A stretch of DNA of 11,385 bases from Pseudomonadota bacterium (GTDB lineage Bacteria; Pseudomonadota; Alphaproteobacteria; Reyranellales; Reyranellaceae), in NCBI GenBank assembly GCA_023436825.1, contig JAEZHS010000137.1:1-11385 (forward strand). Reading direction: 5' to 3'. The notes below the pieces were generated by a model that made no database searches, was not told where the DNA came from, and worked only from the letters and a program-made list of their open reading frames with translations. Shown piece by piece: positions 1 through 7,034 of the stretch. The first letter of the stretch is position 1. The number at the start of each line of letters is the position of its first letter. Both the position numbers and the translations under genes were made by a program.

Positions 1-31
1 CCACTGGAGTGGCGCGCCCCCAGCAAAGACT

Positions 32-1609
32 CTACTTCTTCTCCACGTTCCACAGCGCCAGCGCCGGCGTCGGCGTGATCACCCCGCTGAGGCTGGTGCG
101 GATCGCTGTCGGCGTCGTGAACTGGCCGAGCGGCACGAACGTCGGATACTCCAGCAGGCGCAGCTGCACCTGCTCGGCGATCGCCTTCTGCTTGGCCGGA
201 TCGGTCTCCGCGGCATAGGCGTCGCGCAGCTTCTCGATGGTCTCGTCGCAGGTCCAGCCGAAGGTCGCCTTGTCGCACGCAGCGTTGACGAAGGCGGCCG
301 ACACCGGGTTGAGCACGTCCGGCGAGCCCCACGAGGTGAAGTAGGCGCTCCAGCCACCCTTATCGAGCGGATCGCGCTTGGCGCGGCGGCTCACCAGGGT
401 CTGCCAGTCCATCGGCTGCAGGTCGACCTTCAGCCCGATCTTCTCGAGTTGCGCCTTGGCCACGGTGGCGAGGTTGTTGTGTCCCGCGACGTCGGTCTGG
501 TGCAGCAGCACCGCCGGCGTGCCGTCATAGCCCGACGACGCCAGGATCTCCTTGGCCTTGGCCACGTTGCCCGAGAGCTTGTCCTCCCAGCCCTTGGTCG
601 ATTCCAGCGGCGAGCCGCAGGGGAACACCGACTTGCATTCCTTGTAGTAGTCCGGGTTGCCCGAGTTGGCGTCGAGGAACTCCTTCTGCGACAGCGCATA
701 GAGCACGGCCTGGCGCACCTTAGCGTTGTCGAACGGCTTGGCCAGCACGTTGAATCGCATCGAGTACTGGCGTCCCCAGGTGTTGGTCGCCAGGACCTTG
801 ATGTTCTTGTCCTTCTGCAGCAGCGGCAACAGGTCGGGCGGCACGATCTCGATCATGTCGACCTCGCCGCCGAGCAGTGCGTTGACCTGCGTCTGGGTGT
901 CGGGGATCCAGATCCATTCGACGCGATCGACCTTGGCGACCTTGCCGCCGGACAACGCCGACGCCTGCTCCGGGCGCGGCTTGTACTTGGGATTCTTGAG
1001 GTAGACCGCCTTCTCGCCGGGCTTCCACTCGTCCTTCTTGAACATGAACGGACCGGAGCCGACGGCCTCGGTGAGCTGGGTGTTGGGATCGACGCTCGCC
1101 TGCTCCTTGGGCATCATGAACGGCACGTTGGAGCTCGTCTTGCCGAGCGATTCCAGCACCAGCCCGTACGGCTGCTTCAGCACCATCTTGATCGTCTTGG
1201 CGTCCGGCGCACTGAGATCGGCCGTGACGCTCATCAGCTTCTGGCCCATCGAATCGCGGGCGGCCCAGCGCTTGATCGAGGCGACGCAGTCCTCGGCCGT
1301 CACCGGCTTGCCGTTGTGCCATTCCAGGCCGTCGCGCAGGGTGTAGGTCCAGGTGAGCTTGTCGGGCGAGCCCTCCCACTTGTCGACCATCTGCGGCTTG
1401 ACCTGCAGCTTGTCGTCCATGGCGAACAGAGTGTCGTAGACCATGTTGCCGTGATGGGTGGAGATCAGCGCCGTGGTCCAGATCGGATCGATGATCTTGA
1501 GATCCGAATGCAGCGCGACCTTGAGCGTGGTTTGCGCGTGGGCGGGCGCCGCCGCAAAGGCGGCAGCGGCGACCAGCGCACCGGCAAGACGACGACCTAT
1601 CTTCACCAT
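32..1609 (-). CDS. Periplasmic ABC transporter solute-binding protein, peptide/nickel family (SBP_bac_5)
   Basis: A 525-residue protein that should capture a ligand in the periplasm and deliver it to an ABC importer. Residues 1-25 form a Sec signal peptide: basic MVKIGRR, an Ala-rich hydrophobic core, and an AHA cleavage site before QTT. The mature part has the family 5 pattern: a WTYTLRDGLEWHNGKPVTAED block at about 87-107, the SGPFMF segment near 185-190, the alternating lobe structure, and a C-terminal LEYPTFVPLG stretch; the length is normal for the family. Cysteines 325/331 and 445/454 are closely spaced pairs and could form disulfides. The start is supported by AGGGAG at 1615-1620, five bases upstream. 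It lies 48 bases downstream of the ferredoxin reductase gene on the same strand, so co-transcription is possible. No permease or ATPase gene is visible; these would be off the left edge. The ligand (peptide, opine, glutathione, metal complex) cannot be told from sequence. Confidence 0.93.
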   Translation of the reverse strand: MVKIGRRLAGALVAAAAFAAAPAHAQTTLKVALHSDLKIIDPIWTTALISTHHGNMVYDTLFAMDDKLQVKPQMVDKWEGSPDKLTWTYTLRDGLEWHNGKPVTAEDCVASIKRWAARDSMGQKLMSVTADLSAPDAKTIKMVLKQPYGLVLESLGKTSSNVPFMMPKEQASVDPNTQLTEAVGSGPFMFKKDEWKPGEKAVYLKNPKYKPRPEQASALSGGKVAKVDRVEWIWIPDTQTQVNALLGGEVDMIEIVPPDLLPLLQKDKNIKVLATNTWGRQYSMRFNVLAKPFDNAKVRQAVLYALSQKEFLDANSGNPDYYKECKSVFPCGSPLESTKGWEDKLSGNVAKAKEILASSGYDGTPAVLLHQTDVAGHNNLATVAKAQLEKIGLKVDLQPMDWQTLVSRRAKRDPLDKGGWSAYFTSWGSPDVLNPVSAAFVNAACDKATFGWTCDETIEKLRDAYAAETDPAKQKAIAEQVQLRLLEYPTFVPLGQFTTPTAIRTSLSGVITPTPALALWNVEKK

Positions 1610-1614
1610 GAAAA

Positions 1615-1620
1615 CTCCCT
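1615..1620 (-). promoter_or_regulatory. Ribosome binding site of the solute-binding protein gene
   Basis: On the minus strand this reads AGGGAG, five bases before the ATG whose first base is 1609. It fixes the start that also gives a proper signal peptide. Confidence 0.7.
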
Positions 1621-1657
1621 GAATGACCCCCCGGTCCTGGGCGCCACAATAGGGCCG

Positions 1658-2842
1658 TCAGTCGCCCTGCGCGATGTCCAATAGCGCCTGCCATTCCGTC
1701 AATTTGACGCGAGGGCGGCCCAACGCGGCGCCGGCCGCGATCTCGTGCTTGTCGATGCGATGCCAGCCCGCGGCGTCGACGGCGATGGGCAGCACGTCGG
1801 GCCCGCTCTTGGGATCGCGATCCTTCAGGAAGGCCAGCACCTGCTGGGCCACCGCATGGCTTTCGGCGCGATTGGTCGGAATGGTGCCCGTGGGCCCGCG
1901 CTTGGCCCAACCGACGGGAAAGACATCGTCGCGCTTGGGGAAATCCTCGCCGCTGTACCCGATGCAGGTCACGACCAGGTCGGCTTTCAGCGTGCCGGTG
2001 CTGAGCTCGATCTCGCCCGGCCGGATGGCCTTGGGCACCGCACTGAAAAGGAAATGCACGGTCACCGCCTTCTCGCCCGCCTTGTGACCGGCAAAGCCCT
2101 TCAGGATCTCCAGGTTCTTGGTCTTGCGCAGGCGTTCGGGCGTCGGATCGGTGGCGGCCGGCGCCACGTCCAGCGCCTTGGCGTTCGTGACCGCTACGGC
2201 GCGCCCCAGCCGGCCCATCTCGGCCAGCTCGTTGTTGGTGAAGGACGCATGCTCGGGCCCTCGCCGGCCGATCACGTAGATATCCGTCAGGGGTGCCGCC
2301 GCGATCGCGGCCCCCGCCTCCGGCACGATGTCGCTTTTCGCCATCTCGTCGGCGCTCTTGGCCAGCACGCGCGCCACGTCCAGCGCCACGTTGCCGTTGC
2401 CGATCACCGCCACCGTCCTCACCTTCGAAAGGTCGGGGCCGGCGCGGAAATCGGGATGGCCGTTCAGCCAGCCGACGAAGCGCCACGAGCCCCAGACATG
2501 CGGCAGGCCCTCACCCGGTATGCCGAGCTTCCTGTCGATCACCATGCCGGTGGCGACGATCACGGCATCGTAAGCCGCGTCGAATTCTTCCCAGGAGATA
2601 TCGCGGCCGACATCGATGTTGCCGGCGAAGCGCACGTCGGGCTGGCCCAAAAGTTTCTCGAACTGGCGCACGATCGCCTTGGTGCCCTGGTGGTCGGGCG
2701 CGACACCGGCGCGCACCAGTCCAAAGGGCGTGGGCAGACGATCGATGATGTCGATATGCAGGTCCGGACGGGCGCGCAACAACCCGTCGGCGGCATAGAA
2801 GCCCGAGGGGCCCGCGCCCACGATGGCAACGCGGTGGGTCAT
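1658..2842 (-). CDS. Ferredoxin--NADP(+) reductase, adrenodoxin reductase/FprA type
   Basis: A 394-residue cytoplasmic flavoprotein expected to pass electrons between NADP(H) and a ferredoxin. An N-terminal dinucleotide-binding GAGPSG (residues 9-14) binds FAD, followed by the family signature [15 protein letters not shown] (37-51) and an ATG motif (98-99). A second Rossmann motif, [10 protein letters not shown] (146-155), should bind NADP. The segment [14 protein letters not shown] towards the C-terminus matches the GWxKRGPxGxIxTN block shared by FprA and mitochondrial adrenodoxin reductase, where it helps hold the flavin. It is somewhat shorter than the usual 430-460 residues, but all key blocks are present. 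The start ATG has no clear Shine-Dalgarno sequence; a weak -10-like TATGCT (minus strand, 2855-2860) lies close by, so the leader is probably very short. It is divergent from queF with only 28 bases between them. No ferredoxin gene is visible, so its partner is unknown. Confidence 0.9.
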   Translation of the reverse strand: MTHRVAIVGAGPSGFYAADGLLRARPDLHIDIIDRLPTPFGLVRAGVAPDHQGTKAIVRQFEKLLGQPDVRFAGNIDVGRDISWEEFDAAYDAVIVATGMVIDRKLGIPGEGLPHVWGSWRFVGWLNGHPDFRAGPDLSKVRTVAVIGNGNVALDVARVLAKSADEMAKSDIVPEAGAAIAAAPLTDIYVIGRRGPEHASFTNNELAEMGRLGRAVAVTNAKALDVAPAATDPTPERLRKTKNLEILKGFAGHKAGEKAVTVHFLFSAVPKAIRPGEIELSTGTLKADLVVTCIGYSGEDFPKRDDVFPVGWAKRGPTGTIPTNRAESHAVAQQVLAFLKDRDPKSGPDVLPIAVDAAGWHRIDKHEIAAGAALGRPRVKLTEWQALLDIAQGD

Positions 2843-2858
2843 AGGCGCCCGCTTAGCA

Positions 2859-2864
2859 TATGAT
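2859..2864 (+). promoter_or_regulatory. Putative -10 element of a leaderless queF promoter
   Basis: TATGAT differs from the sigma-70 -10 consensus at one base. It ends six bases before the queF ATG, so transcription would begin at or near the A of the start codon. No Shine-Dalgarno sequence precedes that ATG, which agrees with a leaderless message. No good -35 is seen; the position 16-18 bases upstream reads GGTCAT/TGGGTC and lies at the start of the divergent gene. Prediction only. Confidence 0.4.
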
Positions 2865-2870
2865 GGTTAC

Positions 2871-3329
2871 ATGACTAAATACCCAAAGCTCAGCCAGCTC
2901 GGCCGGCCGGCCAGCCTGCCCGATTCGCCGGAAAAAGCCGTGCTCGAGACGGTGCCCAATCCGCAGCGCAGGGCGTTGTATCTGGTGCGCTTCACCGCCC
3001 CCGAATTCACCACGCTCTGTCCCGTGACCGGCCAGCCCGATTTCGCCCATCTGGTGATCGACTACGCGCCGCGCGCCAAGCTCGTGGAGAGCAAGTCGCT
3101 GAAGCTTTATCTCGGCAGCTTCCGTAACCATGCGGACTTTCACGAGGCCTGCACCCTCGCCATCGGCATGCGGCTGGCGAAGGTGCTGGCGCCGCGCTGG
3201 CTTCGGATCGGCGGCTACTGGTATCCGCGTGGCGGCATGCCGATCGACGTGTTCTGGCAGACCGGCCAGCCGCCCAGGGGCCTGTGGCTGCCCGATCCAG
3301 GCGTGCAGCCCTATCGCGGCCGAGGATAG
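2871..3329 (+). CDS. queF: NADPH-dependent 7-cyano-7-deazaguanine reductase QueF, short (type I) form
   Basis: A 152-residue cytoplasmic enzyme that reduces the nitrile of preQ0 to the aminomethyl of preQ1, in queuosine synthesis. It matches the unimodular QueF fold: [14 protein letters not shown] at 45-58 carries the nucleophilic Cys50 and the acid Asp57, and the QueF motif [14 protein letters not shown] at 73-86 is intact, followed by the H87xDFHE segment. The length equals that of the Bacillus-type short enzymes rather than the 280-residue E. coli form. I chose the ATG at 2871 because the frame upstream runs into the promoter region and the divergent gene and has no family similarity. There is no ribosome binding site at this start (see the -10 entry). 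queG follows after nine bases, so the two queuosine steps form an operon. No preQ1 riboswitch is present; the 28-base gap is too small and lacks its pattern. Confidence 0.95.
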   Translation: MTKYPKLSQLGRPASLPDSPEKAVLETVPNPQRRALYLVRFTAPEFTTLCPVTGQPDFAHLVIDYAPRAKLVESKSLKLYLGSFRNHADFHEACTLAIGMRLAKVLAPRWLRIGGYWYPRGGMPIDVFWQTGQPPRGLWLPDPGVQPYRGRG

Positions 3330-3330
3330 C

Positions 3331-3336
3331 AGGAGG
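3331..3336 (+). promoter_or_regulatory. Ribosome binding site of queG
   Basis: A full AGGAGG lies between the queF stop and the queG ATG, but only two bases from the ATG, which is closer than the usual 5-9. No better in-frame start exists nearby, so the start is kept. Confidence 0.6.
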
Positions 3337-3338
3337 CG

Positions 3339-4538
3339 ATGAGCCGGCGGCCTCCGACGCCCAAACGCAAGCCGAAGCCGGCGACTCCGGCCGAGCTGCG
3401 CGATGCCATTCGTGACGAGGCGCTGAGGCTGGGCTTCGACGCCGTGGGCTTCGCGTCGGCCACCGCGGGGGCCGGAGCGCGCGACCAGCGCCTGCAGCGG
3501 CTGGTCGAATTTCTGGACGCCGGCTGGCAGGGCGACATGGGTTGGCTCGGCGAGCGCACCGAGCAGCGGGCCGATCCGCAGACCTTGTGGCAGGACGCCA
3601 GGACAATCGTGTCGCTGACCATCAACTACGCGCCGCCGACCGATCCGCTGGAGATCCTTCGGCTGGACGAGCGGGCGGCGATCTCGGTCTATGCCCAGGG
3701 CCGCGACTATCACGAGGTGATGAAGAGCAAGCTGAAGGCGCTCGGCCGCTTCATCTGGGACACCTACCGGCACGAGCTGAAGGTCTTCGTCGACACCGCG
3801 CCGCTGATGGAAAAGCCGATGGCGCAGATGGCCGGCCACGGCTGGCAGGGCAAGCACACCAACCTGGTGTCGCGCCGGTTCGGCTCGTGGCTGTTCCTGG
3901 GCGAGATCCTGCTGTCGGTCGAATTGCCGTCCGACCCGCCCGAGAGCGACCACTGCGGCCAGTGTCGCGCCTGCCTCGACATCTGCCCGACCAAGGCATT
4001 CCCCGCGCCCTATCGCCTCGAGGCGCGACGCTGCATCTCCTATCTCACCATCGAGCATGAAGGCCCGATCGACCGCGAGCTCCGGCCCCTGCTCGGCAAC
4101 CGCATCTACGGCTGCGACGATTGCCTGGCGGTCTGCCCGTGGAACAAGTTCGCCCAAGAGGCACGCGAGACCGCACTGATGCCGCGGCCGGCGCTGAACG
4201 CGCCATTGCTGACTGAGCTTGCGACGCTCGACGATGAAGGCTTCCGCAAGCGCTTCGCCGGGACGGCGATCAAACGCATCGGTCGCGACCGGTTCTTGCG
4301 CAATGTCGCCTATGCGCTTGGCAACAGTTTTAGCCGCGACACCGCGCTGCCGGCGGTGGAAACGCTGCTGGACGACCCCTCGCCGCTGGTGCGCGGCGCC
4401 GCCGTCTGGGCCCTGTCGCGTCTCGCGCCCCATCAGGTCGTGCAACGACACCGCGCGGCCCGTGAAGACGACTCCGAGGTCTGCACCGAATGGCGTGAAG
4501 CGCTGCAAACGGCGCGGAGCAGAGAGAATGGCCGCTGA
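3339..4538 (+). CDS. queG: Epoxyqueuosine reductase QueG
   Basis: A 399-residue cobalamin- and iron-sulfur-dependent enzyme that converts epoxyqueuosine at tRNA position 34 to queuosine, the last step of the pathway. The N-terminal part has the LGFDAVGFAS start (31-40) and VDTAPLMEKP (151-160), whose Asp152 corresponds to the conserved acid of the family. Two ferredoxin-type [4Fe-4S] sites are complete: C206xxC209xxC212xxxC216P with C266 or C232, and C259xxC262xxxC266P followed by WN. The C-terminus (about 310-365) carries PBS-lyase HEAT-like repeats, such as DPSPLVRGAAVWALSRL, thought to hold the tRNA. A basic, Pro-rich stretch (3-16) precedes the core and may be an extension. It follows queF by nine bases, and its last 11 bases overlap the next gene, implying one transcript. 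Upstream genes for preQ0 (queC/D/E), tgt and queA are not in this window. Confidence 0.96.
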   Translation: MSRRPPTPKRKPKPATPAELRDAIRDEALRLGFDAVGFASATAGAGARDQRLQRLVEFLDAGWQGDMGWLGERTEQRADPQTLWQDARTIVSLTINYAPPTDPLEILRLDERAAISVYAQGRDYHEVMKSKLKALGRFIWDTYRHELKVFVDTAPLMEKPMAQMAGHGWQGKHTNLVSRRFGSWLFLGEILLSVELPSDPPESDHCGQCRACLDICPTKAFPAPYRLEARRCISYLTIEHEGPIDRELRPLLGNRIYGCDDCLAVCPWNKFAQEARETALMPRPALNAPLLTELATLDDEGFRKRFAGTAIKRIGRDRFLRNVAYALGNSFSRDTALPAVETLLDDPSPLVRGAAVWALSRLAPHQVVQRHRAAREDDSEVCTEWREALQTARSRENGR

Positions 4539-6102
4539 GATCTCTCGGCGTACGCTCGTCGAGCTGATCGGGCGAATCGCAGGCGCCGCCACTGCCTACT
4601 CCGCTCTGAACATTGCCGGGCTGCTTGTCACGCCGACGGCCCATGCCGGGCCGCCCGAGCTGCCGCCCGGCTCGGGCAATGGCAAGCGCGTCGCCATCCT
4701 CGGCGCCGGCATAGCCGGCCTGACGGCGGCGTACTGTCTCGGCAAGGCGGGCTATCAGTGCACGGTCCTCGAAGCGCGCTCGCGCTCCGGAGGGCGGGTC
4801 TGGACGATACGAGGCGGCGATCAGATCGCCGAAACCGATTCCACGCAGCGTGTCGAATGGACGACGGATCGCGACATCTACTTCAACGCCGGTGCCGCCA
4901 GGCTTTCCAGTTACCACCAGGGCATCCTGGGATACTGTCGTGAGCTCGGCGTTCCGCTCGAGCTTTTCGTGAACGACAATCGCGCCGCCCTTGTCCAGTT
5001 CGACGACCAATTCGACGGCAAGCCGCAAACGGCCCGACGGCTCCAGGCCGATCTCCGAGGCGCGATTGCAGCTCTCGCCGCCAAGAGCGTGCCGAGTGAC
5101 GAGAGAGCCCGGACGGTGCTGCGGATATTCGGCGATCTCCGGGGCGACATGAGCTATGCCGGCTCGACGCGTGCGGGTTTCACTGCGGACGACTTGCCGG
5201 GCGGCGGAAACCAACGCGGCCGCCGGCAATCCCCTCTTCTCCTGGACGAGATCGCGGGACCCGCATCGGTAAGGATGGCCCTTGCCCTGTGCTTCGCGGA
5301 GTTGTGGCAGCAATCTCCGACCATGCTGCAGCCGGTGGGCGGGATGGACGCCATCGTCCGCGCCTTCGATCGGGCCGTCGGCGACGTGATCCGGCACAAT
5401 GAAGAGGTCGTGCAGATCGAGCGCGTCGGCGACGGCGCGCGGATCATCTCGCTCGATCGCAGCAATGGCCGGCGGAGCGCGCTCGACGCCGATTTCGTGA
5501 TCTGCACGATCCCGCTTTCGGTGCTGGAGCACATTCCCGCCGACTTCAGCCCGGCGGTGAGTTACGCGATCAAGGTCGGGGCCAAGCTCTATTTTCCCGC
5601 GGTCAAGGTCGCGTTCGAGGCGCCGCGCCGTTGGTGGGAGATCGACCAGCAGCTCTATGGCGGCATCAGCTGGACCGGCCGCGACATCACCCAGATCTGG
5701 TATCCGTCGCACGGATTTCACGGCGGCAAAGGCGTGCTGGTCGGCGCCTATATCTGGACTCATGATGCGGCCCGGCGTTTTACCGCGATGACCCCGGCCG
5801 AGCGCCATGCCGTCGCGATCAGCGATGGCGAGCGACTTCATCCTGGCTATGAGAGGCTTGTCGGACCGGCCGCGTCGGTTGCCTGGGCGAAAGTTCCCTA
5901 TTCCTTGGGCGCTTGGATCGAGTGGGAGACAGTTTCGGGAACCCGGCAATCGGAATACCCGACCCTGCTCGCCGGCGACGGACCGTTCTACTTCGCCGGA
6001 GAGCACATGAGCTACGTCACCTCGTGGCAGGAAGGCGCGGTACAGTCGGCACACTATACGGTGGCCCAGATCGCCGAGCGTGTTGCGACAACGAACAAGT
6101 GA
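4528..6102 (+). CDS. Tat-exported flavin monoamine oxidase / L-amino acid oxidase family protein
   Basis: A 524-residue FAD enzyme that should oxidise a primary amine or L-amino acid, giving the imine/aldehyde or keto acid. Residues 1-40 look like a twin-arginine signal: ISRRTLVEL (5-13), a long mildly hydrophobic segment, and a THAH-like end PTAHA before GPP. This fits export of a protein that folds with its flavin in the cytoplasm. The Rossmann motif VAILGAGIAGL (55-65) is followed by LEARSRSGGRV (81-91) with Glu82 for the ribose. A YFNAGAARLSSYH segment resembles the substrate/flavin-lining INxGxARxxxxH block, VICTIPLSVLE (about residues 326-336) is the usual mid-domain strand, and YFAGEHMSYVTSWQEGAVQSA near the C-terminus closes the FAD site. 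No covalent-flavin cysteine motif is evident. The ATG lies inside the end of queG (11-base overlap), so translation is probably coupled. The substrate is unknown, and no functional link to queuosine is evident. Confidence 0.9.
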   Translation: MAAEISRRTLVELIGRIAGAATAYSALNIAGLLVTPTAHAGPPELPPGSGNGKRVAILGAGIAGLTAAYCLGKAGYQCTVLEARSRSGGRVWTIRGGDQIAETDSTQRVEWTTDRDIYFNAGAARLSSYHQGILGYCRELGVPLELFVNDNRAALVQFDDQFDGKPQTARRLQADLRGAIAALAAKSVPSDERARTVLRIFGDLRGDMSYAGSTRAGFTADDLPGGGNQRGRRQSPLLLDEIAGPASVRMALALCFAELWQQSPTMLQPVGGMDAIVRAFDRAVGDVIRHNEEVVQIERVGDGARIISLDRSNGRRSALDADFVICTIPLSVLEHIPADFSPAVSYAIKVGAKLYFPAVKVAFEAPRRWWEIDQQLYGGISWTGRDITQIWYPSHGFHGGKGVLVGAYIWTHDAARRFTAMTPAERHAVAISDGERLHPGYERLVGPAASVAWAKVPYSLGAWIEWETVSGTRQSEYPTLLAGDGPFYFAGEHMSYVTSWQEGAVQSAHYTVAQIAERVATTNK

Positions 6103-6142
6103 TGAGGCTGATTCCGGCGTCCGTGCAGAATGGCGGCGTTCC

Positions 6143-6149
6143 AGAGGAG
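6143..6149 (+). promoter_or_regulatory. Ribosome binding site deciding the methyltransferase start
   Basis: AGAGGAG abuts an ATG at 6150 with no spacer, but sits six bases before the ATG at 6156. Spacing therefore favours 6156. Confidence 0.55.
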
Positions 6150-6155
6150 ATGCCG

Positions 6156-7034
6156 ATGATCATCCGACGAAAGACTCTTCTCGCGGCCATTGCCGCCGGC
6201 GCGAGTCTGCTGCTCGCTGTCCAGCCGGCATCAGCCCAGCAGGCCGCGGCGCTCACGGCCGAGCAGGCCGCGCAGATCGTGGCGAGCCCTGATCGCAGCG
6301 CCGCGGATCGCACCAACGATCAGCGGCGCAAGCCTGAGCAGCTGCTGGTCTTCATCGGCCCGCGTCCCGGCATCACGGCCCTCGATCTCAGTGCCGCCGG
6401 CGGCTACACGACGGAATTGCTGGCCCGGGCGATCGGGCCCGCCGGCGCCGTCTACGGCCAGAGTCGGCCGCGCAACCCCAGCCAGCCGCCAACACCGCCG
6501 CCAGCGCCCGAGGGCAACAGCCATCCGAGTGCCACGCCCAGCCCACCGCCGGCGACGCCGGCCGCTGCGCCACGGCCCTCGCCCGTGGCGTTGGCTGAGC
6601 GCGACAAGGCGCTACAGAGCGCCGGCGTCAAGGCCGCGCCGATTACCGCTCTCGCCCGGCCGTTCGAAGATCCCGTTCCGTCCGAGTTGGCAACCGATCG
6701 CTTCGATCTCGTGACCTTGATGTTCAACTATCACGACCTTGGACATCTCGGGATCGATCGTGCGGCCATGAATCGGGCGGTCTTCCAGGCGCTCAAGCCG
6801 GGCGGCGTCTATGTCATCGCCGACCATTCGGGCCGGCCCGGCACCGGCATCTCCGAAGCCGGCACACTGCATCGCATCGAGGAAGCGTTCCTGCGCACGG
6901 AAGTCGAGGCGGCAGGCTTCAAGCTGGCCGCGGAAGGGAACTTCCTGCGCAATCCCAACGATCCGCGCGACAAGAACACACCGGACCCGCCGCAGCCCAA
7001 GGACGAGTTCGTGCTGAAGTTCGTGAAGCCCTAG
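6156..7034 (+). CDS. Exported class I SAM-methyltransferase-fold protein (COG4798-like) with Pro-rich insert
   Basis: A 292-residue protein from the preferred start; in-frame ATGs at 6150 and at 6102 (overlapping the previous stop as TGATG) would add 2 or 18 residues. Residues 1-27 are a clear Sec signal peptide (RRK, hydrophobic core, ASA before QQA). The mature part has a Rossmann methyltransferase pattern: motif I ALDLSAAGGYTTELLA (75-90), then RFDLVTLMFNYHDLGH (182-197) and LKPGGVYVIADHS (213-225), which match predicted methyltransferases of COG4798. Motif I has Ala where many enzymes have Gly (DxSAAGG). Between motif I and the next conserved block, residues 102-145 are low-complexity, rich in Pro, Ala and Ser. 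A periplasmic protein would lack S-adenosylmethionine, so a true methyltransferase activity is doubtful. It follows the amine oxidase by 53 bases and its TAG stop is shared in a CTAG with the convergent acyltransferase gene. Confidence 0.85.
   Translation: MIIRRKTLLAAIAAGASLLLAVQPASAQQAAALTAEQAAQIVASPDRSAADRTNDQRRKPEQLLVFIGPRPGITALDLSAAGGYTTELLARAIGPAGAVYGQSRPRNPSQPPTPPPAPEGNSHPSATPSPPPATPAAAPRPSPVALAERDKALQSAGVKAAPITALARPFEDPVPSELATDRFDLVTLMFNYHDLGHLGIDRAAMNRAVFQALKPGGVYVIADHSGRPGTGISEAGTLHRIEEAFLRTEVEAAGFKLAAEGNFLRNPNDPRDKNTPDPPQPKDEFVLKFVKP

Noticed and set aside
1..18. CCACT-GG-AGTGG hairpin and the palindrome GGCGCGCC after the solute-binding protein gene
   Set aside because: The hairpin is only about 4-5 bp with a tiny loop, has no T-run and is cut by the window edge; the 8-bp palindrome is expected by chance at this GC content.
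449..1684. Long plus-strand open frame opposite the solute-binding protein gene
   Set aside because: Arg/His/Leu-rich composition without any domain; mirror of GC-rich codons of a clearly real gene on the other strand.
720..2486. 588-codon minus-strand open frame spanning the solute-binding protein and ferredoxin reductase genes
   Set aside because: It is an alternative frame of two well-supported genes and its translation is low-complexity Arg/Gly/Ala.
2843..2870. preQ1 riboswitch upstream of queF
   Set aside because: The gap is only 28 bases and lacks the stem-loop plus A-rich tail pattern of known preQ1 classes.
2853..4592. 579-codon minus-strand open frame opposite queF and queG
   Set aside because: Antisense to two unmistakable genes; no recognisable motif, and it would swallow the short divergent promoter region.
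4330..6054. 574-codon minus-strand open frame opposite the amine oxidase gene
   Set aside because: Same GC-driven antisense effect; no family resemblance and no ribosome binding site seen.
6459..6590. Pro-rich coding stretch of the methyltransferase gene as a tandem DNA repeat or frameshift
   Set aside because: The codons are CC-rich but not a regular repeat, and the frame with conserved motifs is open on both sides, so it is an in-frame low-complexity insert.
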